A stretch of 64,000 nt of DNA from Paraphaeosphaeria minitans (GCA_015832175.1 WJXW01000001.1:2108001-2172000), one strand, 5' to 3'. Positions 10,809 through 22,802 are shown, counted from the stretch's first letter. Made by a program: numbers and translations. Notes: generated by a model not told the origin, from the sequence alone.

Positions 10809-12754
10809 ATGGCTGGGACCTCGAGGAACGACTTCCAGAACGCGGGCCAGTTCTACCTGGATCCTAATCAACAAGATCTGCTTCTGGCTGCACTGGCCTC
10901 GAATGCCCAGAATTCCAACGACATCTTCACGACTGGCTTGGACGCAAAGCAGACCATGAACGGCCTACCCAACGGCCAGCATTTCAATTTCCCCGTCGAC
11001 AATATCAACCAGAGCTTCTTCACCTCCCCACAACAGAGCACCCCCGCATCTGCCTTCAACAACATCGGCGGACTCGACGAGAGCCCCTTCGGCGACTACC
11101 TCGACGGCGATGCCAACTTCGACTTCGACAATGCCGACAACGGTGATCTCATGATCGGCGAGCTTCCCGGCGACAGCCCTGACAGGGAAGGAGAGGTTTT
11201 AGAGAAGCGCAAGAGCCCCGACGACGATGTCGAAGACGCAGAGGGCGGCGGCAAGAGGAGAGAAGGAGAAGCCAAAGAGGCTAAAAAGCCTGGTAGGAAG
11301 CCACTGACATCAGAGCCGACTACAGTACGTGCCACCAGATTCGACAGCAGTACGGTCACTAACCAACGCAACAGAAGCGCAAGGCACAGAACCGAGCTGC
11401 GCAGCGAGCTTTCCGAGAGCGAAAGGAGAAGCACCTGAAGGACCTCGAGACCAAGGTCGCGGAGCTCGAGAAGGCGTCCGATTCCGCGAACCACGAGAAC
11501 GGCCTTCTCCGCGCTCAGGTTCAGCGTTTGCAGGTGGAGCTACGTGAATACAGGAAGCGCTTATCGCTCAACAGCAGTGGTGTCAGCAACCGCTCCCCAC
11601 CGATCATGGGTGGATTCAGCTCCATGCTGAACAACGGTGGTTCCACCAACAGCAGCTTCCAGTTCGAGTTCCCTCGCTTTGGCGGCCTTCCCGGAGCTCA
11701 CATCCTGGATAACGGACCTTTGTCCAAGAATAAGGTGTCTTCCGTCTCCTCGGTTGCTGGCGGTCGTCAAGACAGCACAGGACGCAGTGTCAGCCCGAAG
11801 GCATCGAGTGGAGATGCAGCCACACCCGACAGGAATGGTGCCAGCCCCGCAACAACCGCGAACTCTCGCACGGGAAGCCTCCATGGCATGTTTGGCTTGA
11901 ATAATGGCTCAAATGCTACTGATGTCTCTAACCCGTTCACTCGCGTGTTCCAATTCAATAGCAACTCGTCCACGCAGTCAGACTCACCCTCAGCCTCGTC
12001 AACGTCGGCCATTGGGCAGACTTCGTCCTGCGACACATCGCCGGAGCCGAGCCACAACTCGCCCAAGAACTTGGATACGATCCCTGATGGCTATGTGTGT
12101 CATGGAAATTCCGATGGTGAGGTTACCTTCTGCGAGAAACTCAATATGGCCTGCGGCAACCTCCGCAACCCCATCCCCCGCGCCAAATCACAATCTGACG
12201 CAAAAAACCCTGCAGGTGCGACGCACAGCCCTGCCATCGCTCCCGACGCCGTCGGCTTCGATTTCTTCGCCAATCAGAACGGCGGCAACTTTGACCCAAC
12301 GCTCTTTGGAGACTACCGAGAATCTCAGAGTGCCATCGTTGGCGACGGGGACTTCACCAATGGCTTCTTCAACGACGCATTCCCGCTTGCCGACTACGGC
12401 AACAGCCCGTTCCACTTTGGAGACACTCCTGCCTTGCAAAAGTCGAATCCGCTTGAGGAGATTGAGCGGATACAAGATGCCGATGACGAGGTTGTGCCTG
12501 GTGATGACCCGGCACATCTGCTCAACTGCCACAAGATCTGGTTTGTAAACCACCCACTCAACGTCAATGCCTCACTAACATACCATAGGGACAAACTGTC
12601 GAGTCGCTCCGATTTCAAAGACGGCACCATCGACATCGACAATCTCTGCTCAGAGCTCCGTGCCAAGGCGCGCTGTTCAGAGAGTGGCGTTGTCATTGAC
12701 CACAAGGACGTCGAGGCCGCGCTCAAACGGCTGCCGAACGAACAGCGTGCGTAG
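10809..12754 (+). CDS. AP1: AP-1/Yap1-like bZIP oxidative-stress regulator
   Basis: Three exons (10809-11324, 11375-12540, 12589-12754), 615 aa. Introns are 11325-11374 (GTACGT, CTAAC, CAG) and 12541-12588 (GTTTGT, CTAAC, TAG). The bZIP starts at about residue 173 with KRKAQNRAAQRAFRERKEKH and a leucine zipper (LETKVAELEKASDSANHENG onward), the Pap1-type basic region. Two cysteine-rich clusters follow: an upstream one (VCHGNSDGEVTFCEKLNMAC) and a C-terminal one (LLNCHKIW ... LCSELRAKARCSESG). In Yap1/Pap1 these cysteines form peroxide-induced disulfides that mask the Crm1-dependent export signal, so the factor accumulates in the nucleus and induces antioxidant genes. The second intron is 48 nt without stops and lies inside the C-terminal cluster; splicing it restores the family join CHKIWDKL. 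Upstream DNA is a long C/T-rich leader. Confidence 0.92.
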
Positions 12755-14016
12755 TAGCGAACCAAGACCTAAACTGTATGAATTACATAGATAGCGGCCA
12801 CGGCGTACCGGACGGAGACCCCTCTGCTTTGCACACTCTTTCCCTTCTCTCACGACGTCGAACGCACACCGCCTTCCGCCTTCCGCCTCTCATCACTCGC
12901 TCGCCTCTGGCAGTTATCAGACAGTATAATGCGGCTTGATCTGGTTTGATTTGTGCGAGTCCACGGAGTTCAGGGGGAGGACTGGGGAAATGGATACCTA
13001 CCAGGGTAAATCCACCGAGCCACCACGCCTTTGAACGGGTGGGGCGAACGATGGATACGAACGTGAGAAAATATTTTAGGTTGATAGCTGCCTTCAATGT
13101 CATGTTGCATGTTGTTTGGTACCTCTTTACTCGCACCAGATACTACGCATGTCCCATGTATCCATCGTATCTCGCGACAGGAGACGGCCCCCGGGCTGAC
13201 CTCCTCACACGGCGTTTTACTGCAAATACCGATCGCCCCAGACCCGGTAACCCATCCTGCCCCCCGACGCGCTCACCCGTCCACTTCTCACCCGTCCCTG
13301 CCCATCCCAACCGTCTCCCGCAGCTTCTCCTCCGCATGCCTCATCGGCACACCTCGGTGCGTCGCCCCCTCATCCACGAGCGGATCCGCACCCTCCCTCC
13401 GTTCCGCCCTCCACCGCGCCGTCCGGCCCAGGCACAGGCACAGACACAGGCGCATCCACGCCTCTGTTGCGCATGTTGCGGTGTGCTTGGGTTGTGTGTG
13501 CCCGATAGGGCGGTGGTGTTGCACATGGATGCTGTATCGTGGTTGCCTGGCTGGGCACTGGCTTTGTCCGTACGCCGGCATGGTGCACGACGGCTTCGAG
13601 CCACGTCCTCGGCGGTCTCGGGAATGGTGTGATTGGCTTTTCCTACAGGGTGGGCGAGTTCGACCGGGTCGGATGTGGAGGCGCAGGTCCGTCCGTGGGA
13701 GGTGGATACGTGGTTGGCATGACGTGGCTGACCGAAGTTTTGCTACAGGGCGGAGCTGCTGTTTTGGATGATGGCAAGTCTGACATGCCGTTAACTTTGA
13801 TGGCCGCTGCTGCTCTGCTCACGGATACGTCTGTCATGGTCGCTGCCTAGTCAAAGTAGGCGTATGAATTGTTACTATATCCAAGGTGCCGCATTTGTGT
13901 ATCATCGTTATCCAAACCAACGCCGTGATCGCTCTCGAGGAAAAAATTCCGTCGCTAAATCCAAGTCGCCATGAGAATCGACTTCAGCTCTTATCGTCAT
14001 GGCATGCGCTCATTCG
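12755..14016. other. Intergenic between convergent AP-1 and sirtuin genes
   Basis: Over 1.2 kb with overlapping ORFs up to 228 codons in all frames of GC-rich, CA-repeat-like DNA (for example a CACAGGCACAGACACAGGCG run near 13430-13455). None has a recognisable domain or believable splice pattern. A 64-codon minus-strand ORF at 13643-13837 has somewhat protein-like composition but no recognised homologue. I call no gene. Confidence 0.45.
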
Positions 14017-15055
14017 CTATACTGCCGTCTCTGTGACCGCGTTGTCGGCTCCCGCAGCTGCATCAGGCGTCTCCTTCAGTTCTCCAATGACACTGCTCAG
14101 CATCTCGGGCAAGATCAGAGCCGCATCGCCCTGGAAGAACCAATCGCCCTTGGCCAGTCCGCTCGCGGGCACGTCGTTCTTGTCCATGTTGATGATGGCG
14201 ACCCGCGCGCCCTTTGCCCTTGCGCGATCGACGAATCCTGCCGCGGGATACACCTTCGCACTCGTTCCAATGACCATGATCAGATCAATCTTGCTTTCCC
14301 TTTGTATCCAGTCTTCAGTATCATCTAGGACCTTCTCGGGAAGCATCTCGCCGAACCATACTACGCCCGGGCGCAGCAGGCCGCGCTTGCACTTTGGGCA
14401 TTTGGGCAGATGCTTGTAGCTCAGCTCGGGGATCGGCACACTCTCGTCGGCAATGTCGAGCTCGCGCGACGCGAGGGCGGATGTGGTGGTGGCATCTTCC
14501 TCTGATGTGGGGATGGCGAGCGCGGGCACGATTGGGTCTGTGTAATTGTTCTTCTCGAGGTAGTTGCAGAAGAAATCGGAGCACTTGACGTCGAAAAGCG
14601 ACCCGTGGAGCAGCTTCAGCGACTCTTCTGGGTGGTTTGCGCGCGGTGAGAGGCCCGTTGCACAACAGGTCAGCAGGAGATACGGGCATAGGTGGGGGTG
14701 AGGGTTTACCGTCAACGTTTTGGGAAAGCGTGAGAAAGCCCTCCTTCTTCCTGGACAGCTCGGCGAGGGCGTAGTGGGCGTGATTTGGCTTCGCCTTGAG
14801 GGCCATGTGTCGGCGGTAGCTGTAGAACTGCCATACCAGGCCCGGGTCTGCGGAGAAGGCTTCTGGGGTGGCTAATTGCGTAGCATCATGGGTCCTCCAC
14901 AGTCCTCCGGCGCCTCTGAATGTAGGGAGACCCGAAGAGGCAGACAGTCCGGCGCCGAGCAGAGCAAGAATGCGTGTAGACTTGTTCAAGTGCTCTTGGA
15001 ACGACTCGAGGTCCTGTTGCGGGACTACGCTGGGTCGGGAGGACGAGGAAGCCAT
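14017..15055 (-). CDS. SIRT5-type sirtuin (NAD-dependent lysine deacylase)
   Basis: Exon 1 (to 14710) carries the NAD-binding motif LGAGLSASSGLPTFRG, the YSYRR segment whose Tyr-x-x-Arg pair in SIRT5-type sirtuins recognises succinyl/malonyl-lysine, and SQNVDG. Exon 2 carries the catalytic His (LLHGSLF), zinc cysteines (KCSDFFC and CPKCKRG), VVWFGE and the MVIGTSAKVYPAA strand. Family knowledge predicts removal of acidic acyl groups from lysines, usually in mitochondria. The ATG at 15055 begins MASSSSRPS; an upstream in-frame ATG at 15166 adds 37 Arg/Ser/His-rich residues that look like a mitochondrial presequence, so the longer form is possible. The intron has a normal GTAAAC donor at 14709 but the acceptor expected from the conserved NVDGLSxRA join reads GG, not AG (14655-14656). 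The next AG (exon resuming at 14627) is in frame but removes nine conserved residues. Confidence 0.85.
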
Positions 15056-15482
15056 TCTGTGCGGTATGCGATCGAATGTATTGAACAGTAGAGATCTGGA
15101 ACGGCGAGTGAATGTTTGGAGTTTGGCAGAGTGCAGATGTATGCGTGTTTGCCAGGCAGACATCATTTGTCAAGGCAGCTGCAGTGTTACGGTAGGTACG
15201 GATCCGCAGGTGCCTCTGACCACTCTTGGTATAAGAATACTGCAGGGCCCATCAACTATGGTTCCATATATGAACTGGCAAAAGATCCGACATGCCGTTA
15301 CGGTAGCTCAACGAGAGCAACAATGAGGGCGTGCATCGAGAGCTGTTCTACCCCGGGGCCAAGTGACAGTCACGGCGCGTAGTGATGACGCTTGCGCTAT
15401 CGATAACGAAGACGAAGCCGCGGATCATCTTGGTGCGCATTGGCTGGAGCTCTTCCATGTCGCTTTCGTCGCATGTCCTGAA
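15056..15482. promoter_or_regulatory. Short divergent promoter region, sirtuin / icp55
   Basis: About 430 bp lies between the sirtuin start (-) at 15055 and the icp55 start (+) at 15483. If the longer sirtuin form from 15166 is used, the shared region shrinks to about 315 bp. No clear TATA box is seen. Both products are predicted to be mitochondrial. Confidence 0.45.
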
Positions 15483-17002
15483 ATGAATTGCTCCTTTCGC
15501 ATACTGCGGCCTGTAGCACGGTCAAGACGGCGCGGCGCATCTCTGAGGAGGCCATTGAGTGTATCGGCTGCTGAGTTGCGCTTCGGGCAGCCGCTTCATG
15601 AGACGCACCCGCACCTGTTGAAGCCTGGGGAAAGTACGTCCGTTGCGCCCTTCCTGTGTGAATATGGTCTAACAGGCATGCAGTCACCCCCGGCATCTCC
15701 GCACAAGAGTACTACGATAGACGGGCAAAGCTTGCGAAGGCGCTCCCCAAGGGCTCCGTTGCCGTGCTCGCCGCCTCCGATGTCAAGTACCGCTCGGGCG
15801 CCGTCTTCTACAAGTTCCACCAAGACCCCGACTTCTTGTACTTGACGGGCTTCAACGAGCCAGATGCCCTCGCAATCATAGAGAAGATCGATGACGACGA
15901 GCACAACTTCCACCTCTACGTCCGTCCCAAGGATCCCAAACTCGAGCAATGGGAGGGGTCACGATCCGGCATCCAAGCAGCCGAAGACGTCTTCAACGCG
16001 GATACGACAGGGGACATCAACAACTTGCCCAAGATCCTGCCCGAGGTACTGAAGCGCGCGGAGCAGGTATACACGGACCTGCCAAACAGCCGAATGAACA
16101 GAAACCTACTCTCGAGATATTTGTCTGGCGCAGAGCCTTCGCGGACGGGCGGCATCGTGACTGTGTTTAGGGAATCGGACAAGAAAATCAAGTCGCTTAG
16201 GTCATACTTGAACGAGCTGCGGGTTATCAAGAGCGAGGCCGAACTCAAGAACATGCGGAAAGCGGGACAGCATTCCGGGCGTGCCATCACGGACGCGATG
16301 CGGCAGACGTGGACTGCGGAGAAAGACATCGATGCCTTCTTGGACTACTGGTTCAAGCAAGACGGCTGTGACGGTCCGGCGTACGTGCCTGTGGTCGCGG
16401 GCGGCATCAACGCGAACACGATACACTACGTCACCAACGACATGCCGCTCAAGCCCGACGAACTCGTGCTCGTCGACGCCGGCGCCGAGTACGGAGGCTA
16501 CATCACAGACATCTCACGGACGTGGCCTGTCAATGGCAAATTCAACCCTGCGCAAAAGGACCTCTACCAGCTGCTCCTGAATGTGCAGAGAAGCTGCGTG
16601 TCGTTGTGCACTGTCTCGTCTCAGCTTACGCTGGACCGCCTTCACAGGATCGCCTCGCGGACACTGGCAGATGGACTGAAGGACCTCGGCTTCGATATGT
16701 CCAACGACGCCATCGAGAAGCTATTCCCGCATCATGTAGGGCACTATGTTGGTTTGGACGTGCACGATAGCCCAGGCTTGACGAGGGGAAAGGCCTTTGA
16801 GAAGGGCATGTGTGTAACTGTCGAGCCTGGCATCTACGTACCAGATGACGAGCGATGGCCAGCCTGGGCGCGGGGCATAGGCATGAGGATTGAAGACAGC
16901 GTGTGCGTGGACGACGATTCTCCTTACATCTTGACCACGGAAGCGGTCAAGGAGATCGATGACATCGAAGCGCTGAAGGGAACCGACAGCCGGTTGAATT
17001 GA
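15483..17002 (+). CDS. icp55: Icp55-like mitochondrial Xaa-Pro aminopeptidase
   Basis: Two exons, 15483-15633 and 15684-17002, separated by a 50-nt intron (GTACGT, CTAAC, CAG), 489 aa. The N terminus (MNCSFRILRPVARSRRRGAS) is Arg-rich without acids, a typical mitochondrial presequence. The splice join recreates LLKPGEITPGISAQEYYDRR, the family signature of eukaryotic aminopeptidase P3/Icp55. The pita-bread metallopeptidase domain has all five metal ligands: Asp315 (VDAGAEYGG), Asp326 (YITDISRTW), His404 (HVGHYVGLDVHD), Glu431 (VTVEPGIYVP) and Glu454 (RIEDSV). In yeast Icp55 removes one residue from many imported proteins after the matrix processing peptidase, stabilising them by the N-end rule. 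The length fits the family (about 480-510). The start was chosen for the presequence; an in-frame GTG/ATG further upstream lacks it. Confidence 0.92.
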
Positions 17003-17341
17003 GACTCGACGCTTGTAGTTATTTTGTACTTTTAGCTGTGATATATACACTACTGCGCTACTCTTCACAGAGGGTAGGGCCTTCGTAATCGTGTTTGTTG
17101 TTGTTCAATGCCCTTTCTGTTGGAAGTCTGCACGCTGGCGGAGCTTTGTCTGCCCCGCCAATCACGCGCGGGCCGCTCCGCGTGTCTGAGGTCCCGCATT
17201 CACCAACACCAACACCAACACCAACACCAACACCAACACCAACACCAACACCACCCCACGCGCGACGAGCTATGACGCGTTTGGGCGAGGCATGCTCGAG
17301 CCGCGCAGTGCAATTAGAGAGCCGGTGAACGCGCTTTCACC
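17003..17341. other. Intergenic / PAN2 upstream region
   Basis: Holds the 3' end of icp55 transcription and the PAN2 promoter. It contains the hexanucleotide microsatellite described separately, and the PAN2 start lies in a good context (TTTCACCATGG). No other gene seen. Confidence 0.5.
17201..17253. repeat. (CACCAA)n microsatellite
   Basis: Nearly perfect hexanucleotide repeat, about nine units, ending in CCACCCC. It lies about 90 bp upstream of the PAN2 start codon, so length changes could affect the promoter or 5' leader. Confidence 0.9.
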
Positions 17342-20300
17342 ATGGAGGCCGATTGGGACGAGGTGAGCGCCTGTAACCCTCCGGGAGCCTTCACCAGCTC
17401 GCATCTTCCTCAACCACTGCAGCAGCAGCTAACACAAAGCAGCTCGCAATTGTCCAGCTGCCTCCACACGGCCCGCACCAGCCTGCGACTCCCGTAGCTA
17501 CCCTCGCCTTCGATACGGTGACCCTCCCATGACAGCGCATCACTAGGACTATGCTTATTGAACGCGGCGCAGTTGCAAGAGTTGCTCTGGACTGGGAACA
17601 ACCACGTGAGCTGTCTATCTAGCACCACCAAAGAGTTGGCTGATATCTTGCAGGGCCGCATTACTTCCTTCTTCGGTGCCACCCTCGAACGCTACACTTC
17701 GTACCGCGGCCATGCGCCCGCCGAAGGCACCGTTGGTGCCGTCGAGCAACTGCTCTTTACCGACAAAGGCGTTCTCTCCGTCTCAAAGCATAGCGTGCAC
17801 TATGCCACGCGGCGCGGCCTCACACAATGGCATTTGACGTACGTCGCGGACATGCTGCTGGCAGTAGGACGGGTCGAAGACGGGTCGCTGACGAGATGTT
17901 GCCAGGAACGCTGACTTCACTGAGCTCCGATGCATGAACTTCACCTCCAAGGGCACGAGGGAGATACTGGTGGCCGGATGTCAGGAGAAGATGTTCAAGG
18001 TCGACGTGGAGAAGGGGACCATTGTCGACACGGTGAAGATGCCACTCCAGCGTCCTGGGTTCCCTGCTGATACTCGCAGCTCGTCGCCGACGCCCAATAC
18101 ACCATCATGAAACGCGCAGGCGGATACATATGCGCTGCCACTAACAGCGGCGGCATACATATCCTAGACTCCGGCTCGCTCTCCGTCGTCAAGGTCTTCG
18201 ATGGACACACTGGCAGCATCAGCGACATGGACGCTAAGGGCGACTTTCTCGCTACATGCGGCTGGTCACCGAGACAGCAATTCGGCTTCATGCTCGATCC
18301 TTTCACTCACGTCTTCTCTCTCAAGACGCTCAAGCAGCTTCCTCCCATTCCCTTCCACACCGGCGCCGCTTTCGTGCGCATGCACCCGCGCATGTCGACG
18401 ACCGCCATCATTGCTTCGCAGGCCGGCCAAATGCAGGTCATTGACCTCATGAACCCGGATTCGGCCAATTTGCGCCAGCTCAACATGTATGATGCGTACC
18501 TCACAGGGTTGGAGATGGCGCCGTCAAGCGAGGCCTTTGTACTTTCCGACTCCAATGCTCATCTTCATTTGTGGGGATCGCCTTCCAAGGTTCACTTCCC
18601 AGAGTATAGCAATCCAACCGAATTTGCAGATGCAGTTGTCCCGCCACCGGCCATGGACTGGTCATTAGAAACGTAGGTATACAAACCATTTAGCGGAGAC
18701 CTAGCTGACCATCACAGGCCCCTGAACACTGTTGGCATGCCCTACTACAAGGAACACCTTCTCTCTGGCTGGCCAAGTCATACGCTCTTCGAGGTCGGCG
18801 CACCGCCGCCCAAAATAGACCCGGCTATTCTCAGTAGCATGACACGAACAGATATGGGCTTCTTCGCAAAGAATCCGAAAACCAAGCGGCGGTATCAAGT
18901 CGAGGATACCCGGCAGTCCGACAGGGGGCTAGAGTCTCTGACGGCGCCCAAGTTCTTGAGTGAAAAAGCGCGAGCGGCCCAGTCGTTGGGCGAAATGGAG
19001 GCGAAGACGGTAGAGACCATGGAGACGCTGACCGATATGCACCTTGACGATGTGACACGGAAGGATGTGCCAGCAATGTATGGCAACGTAGAGATCAAGT
19101 ACAGCAGATTCGGTGTCGATGATTTCGACTTTGCGTTAGTAAACCATCGCCTGCATATTGAATCCCGCTAATGCCATCAATAGGTACTACAACCAGACCC
19201 CATATTCTGGCTTAGAGACCCACATCACAAACTCATATGCTAACCCTCTGTTACAATTATTACGGTTTACCCCATTGATACGAAACCTGGCTCTGCGCCA
19301 CACTGCTTCGCCTTGTCTTTACGAATCATGCCTGCTTTGCGAGCTAGGCTTTCTCATTGATATGCTCGAGAAGGCCGCAGGGCTGAACTGCCAGGCATCG
19401 AATTTTCTCAAAACATTTAGTGGGCTGTCGAACGCAGTGTCGCTGAACCTGCTGGAGGAGTTTGCTCCGAACGTCGCCCTCACAAGTATGATACAAGCCT
19501 TCAACCGCTTCATCTTGGACAAGATCTCTGAAGAATATCGCCGGATGCTCGGAAACGCTGGTGGATCATCGCTCATGGATCAGGTACTAGAAACACAGGC
19601 ACGTGCGAGCATGAGATGCGCGCAATGCAGCAATGAGACCATTAGAGGTGGTAGGACCTTTGTCAATGAGCTCGTGTATCCGGCAAAGCACGTCATGAAG
19701 AACGCCCGAGGCCCACGGCCTACCTTCTCGCAGATCTTGAAGAGCAGCGTGGAACGCCAAGACCAAATGAAGGGATGGTGCACGAAGTGCAACCGCTACC
19801 AGCAGATGATACAGCGAAAGACGATTCAGTCTATATCCGGTGTGCTGATGCTCAACGCGGCCATTCAAAGCCACGAAGCGAAGCTCCTCTGGTCTATACC
19901 AAATTGGCTTCCGCAGGAAATTGGGATCATAGTAGATCAAGGCCAATTTTACTGCTTCGAGGGCCAGGATCTGAAGTTGCACCTCCAGCGCGGGGTCTTC
20001 GACATCCTCGTATACGAGCTCGTCGGTGTAGTGGCGGACATCAACAGCGGCGAGCACCAGAAGCCCCATCTTGTAGCAACCATCAACACCACCCCCTCCA
20101 ATCGCGAAGCAACCGACAGTACAGAAGACAAATGGCACCTCTTCAACGACTTCCTAGTCCGCCCAATCCCAAAAGAAGAAGCTCTGCGCTTCGAACCCAG
20201 CTGGAAACTTCCCAGCGTCCTCACATACCAACTGAAGACTGCACGCGGCAAGATCGACGACGGCTGGAAAGACATCCTCGACACCTCTATCCTCTACCGC

Positions 20301-21176
20301 TGGTGGTCCGCGAATCCGGCCCCTCTCCCAACCTCCTTCAAGCTCCTCGACCCCGCCAGCGAAACGCCCCGCCCCTCCTTCCCTGTCGCCATCGACGCCG
20401 AATTCATCCGCCTCCAGTCCGAAGAGATCGAAATGAAAGCCGACGGCACGCGCGAAACTATTCGGCCCGACCGCAAAGGGCTGGCGCGCGTCTCCGTGTG
20501 TCGTGGCGAAGGGGAAAACGCAGGCCTCCCTTTCATCGACGACTACATCGCCGTCTCCGAGCCGGTGGTTGACTACCTCACCGCGTGGAGCGGGATTTCG
20601 CCAGGCGATCTCAACCGCGAAACGAGCCCGCACGCCCTCGTCTCCCTCAAGCACGCCTACAAAAAACTCTGGATCCTGCTCAATGCCGGCTGCACTTTCA
20701 TCGGGCACTCTCTCGCCAACGACTTCCGCACCATCAACATCCACGTGCCCCGCGCCCAAGTCGTGGACACCGTCGACCTCTTCTTCAAGCCGCAGCTGCA
20801 CCGCAAGCTCAATCTCAAGTTCCTCGCGTGGTGTGTCCTTAGGGAGGATATCCAGGGCGGCATGCATGATAGTGTGGAGGATGCGGTCACGGCGCTGAAG
20901 TTATGGAGGAAGTATGAGGAGTTTGTGGATGCGGGGGTTTTGGAGGGCATGTTGAATGATGTCTATAGTACCGGGAGGGAGGTCGGATTTAGGGCGCCCG
21001 GGGGCGCACAGGCGATGTATGGACATGGGAAAAAGGGGAGTGGGAGTGCGGGTGTCAGTGGGAGCGCTCTGGGTGGCGATGAGCAGGGGTCTACGAGTGG
21101 GTTGACGACGCCGAAGAAGCAGGGTGCTTTTGGGAGGGTGGGATTCAGGAGCCCGATGCGTGTGCCGGGAAGCTAG
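17342..21176 (+). CDS. PAN2: PAN2, catalytic subunit of the PAN2-PAN3 poly(A) deadenylase
   Basis: Eight exons: 17342-17362, 17443-17517, 17573-17605, 17654-17838, 17906-18032, 18080-18672, 18718-19134 and 19184-21176, with seven introns of 45-80 nt at GT...AG borders; 1147 aa. It starts MEADWDE, as fungal PAN2 does. An N-terminal WD40-like propeller (ELLWTGNNH; AGGYICAATNSGGIHILD) is followed by a Pan3-binding linker, an inactive ubiquitin-hydrolase-like domain (YSGLETHITNSYANPLLQLL; zinc-type CAQC and CTKC pairs) and a C-terminal DEDD exonuclease with AIDAEF (Asp888, Glu890), HSLANDFR (Asp997) and HDSVEDA (Asp1050). With PAN3 it carries out the first, distributive shortening of cytoplasmic mRNA poly(A) tails. 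Two of the exons are only 21 and 33 nt long. The C terminus after the nuclease is Gly/Ser-rich. Confidence 0.95.
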
Positions 21177-21240
21177 GCTGCGCGTAGCGGTCGTTGGGCG
21201 GTGTAGGTAATCAGGTAGTGCATCTATTCATATACTCAAG

Positions 21241-21361
21241 CCATTGGTGATGACGAGCATTATTATCGCAAAGTAACTCCGGCCGAGCAGCGTTAAATCT
21301 AGTCGCTTTCGCTCTCTACCTTTTTTTCTCTCTTCACACTACTTGGAGCTTGCTCGATTTC
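21241..21361 (+). repeat. Promoter-like cassette, copy 1
   Basis: GGTGATGACGAGCATTATTA block, then a TATA position changed to GTTAAATC (21292), then TCTCTACC at 21313 and ACTTGGAGCTTGCTCGATTT ending at 21360. TATA-to-TCTAC distance is 23 nt. Best match to copies 4 and 5. Confidence 0.55.
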
Positions 21362-22180
21362 ATAGGCTTTGTCCTGCGTTCTTTAAAATACCCAAATTCG
21401 TTCCTACATGTGACGCTGTGTGCCTGTAGATGTCCAAAGGATGAAGAAGCATTTATCATCGGAAACCGCCTGCGCGTGCGTCGAACAGCCTTAGTGTCGG
21501 AACTTTACAGCCTCGTCTTGTTCCTGATGCTGGGCACGGAGCACACCGTCCGGGTGGTGGTGAATAGAGCATCACATCCGCAGTCCGAGCTCGGACGACG
21601 AACGAGAGATATAATTCCACCTTTCTCTCTCCCTCTCCCTCTTTGCACTTTTCTCCTCACAAATCTTCAGCTTGGTCGACTACAATCGGCAAAAGCTAAT
21701 CCTCCGTGGGCGTGTTGTCCCGTTGCTTTCTAAAAGAAGACAAAAGAAAACCATGTAGCCACCCTTATGGCAGACCGACCACCGCTGTGTGTCTGGAAAT
21801 GAAAAAAAGAAGAGAAAGATGGTTCGATGAGGAGACGAGCTGTCTGTTTTCGAGTAGTAAAAAAAAAGAAAAACCTGCATGCTTCCTTTTCATGGCGGGG
21901 CGGTTTGTTGTCTCTTTCCTTGACATCCCTAGGGTGTGTGGTGACGCGCACCACTCTCGGTCACGACGAGAAATGTACAATTACAGGGCCTGTTGGCGAT
22001 CCTTGTTTTGTTCTTCGGCTGGGGTCGAGCAATGAAATGTCGATGGAGCATCGCGATTCTAATCTTATCCCGTGGGCTCTAAAAAATGCTTGTCGAGTAC
22101 CGTGATGGGGATGGCCGCCATGGCTGTGTCGTGTTGGCTCTCTTGTTTACCTATCTTGATCTCAAGATCCTCGCACGATT

Positions 22181-22312
22181 CTGTGAGAATAATGGATATG
22201 CGCAACGCTACGTATCGTAACAAAACATCAGACGAGGAAGGGTATAAATACAGCCTCACGAAGCAGCCCACGATGTTTCCTCACTTCTGCGAGCTTGAGT
22301 CGGTTGAAACAT
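22181..22312 (+). repeat. Promoter-like cassette, copy 2
   Basis: Canonical TATAAATACAGCC at 22243 after a GATATGCGCAACG block; downstream CACTTCTGCGAGCTTGAGTC at about 22281-22300. The TCTACC part is altered. A 42-codon ORF starts at 22272 inside the copy but has no known match. Confidence 0.55.
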
Positions 22313-22521
22313 TAGAAACAACGGTTGATGTAGTTTCCCTGCCTGCTCAACAGAAAGGGTTTGGAGGAATCAATGGAGGATGCGTTCGCGTTCTCTAAAA
22401 CTAAGAGAAGCACCTGAACATGTGAGATTTCTTGCCGGTGTGGGTAGGAATTGGCACTGGAGGGGTAATTGTGGTGCATGTTGCGGCAAGCGAGCAAGGC
22501 TTCAAAAAGATCGCTCGAATG

Positions 22522-22662
22522 TTCGATGTGGTTACGGGTAATGGCGATGGGCGATAGGTATCGTTACCGTAATGTGAGGTTGGATGAAGCAGTGCATAAA
22601 CACAGCTCCTCCGGCGTCTACCGATTCTACACAGTTCTTCGGGCTTTTCCGGCTTTCAGAAA
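22522..22662 (+). repeat. Promoter-like cassette, copy 3
   Basis: GGTAATGGCGATGGGCGATA and ATCGTTACCGTAATG upstream; TATA position reads CATAAACACAGC (22595); CGTCTACCGATTCTACACAG begins at 22615 and TTCTTCGGGCTTTTCCGG follows. TATA-to-TCTAC distance is 22 nt. Confidence 0.55.
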
Positions 22663-22802
22663 AATTTAAAATCTTCAGGTCGTGGGATTGCGGGCCTGTG
22701 CCTGAAAAGGTGACGAGATGAGGACATGGGAGACTGCCTCAGCCCGACACCCGTGTGCTCTGGTACTCCAATTTCTGCATCGGGGATACCCGTCTTGTGT
22801 CC

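Noticed and set aside
12946..13771. Overlapping 224-228-codon ORFs
   Set aside because: Low-complexity CA/CG-rich DNA gives open frames on both strands; no domain, no consistent splice pattern.
20154..20867. 237-codon minus-strand ORF inside PAN2
   Set aside because: Shadow of the PAN2 nuclease exon.
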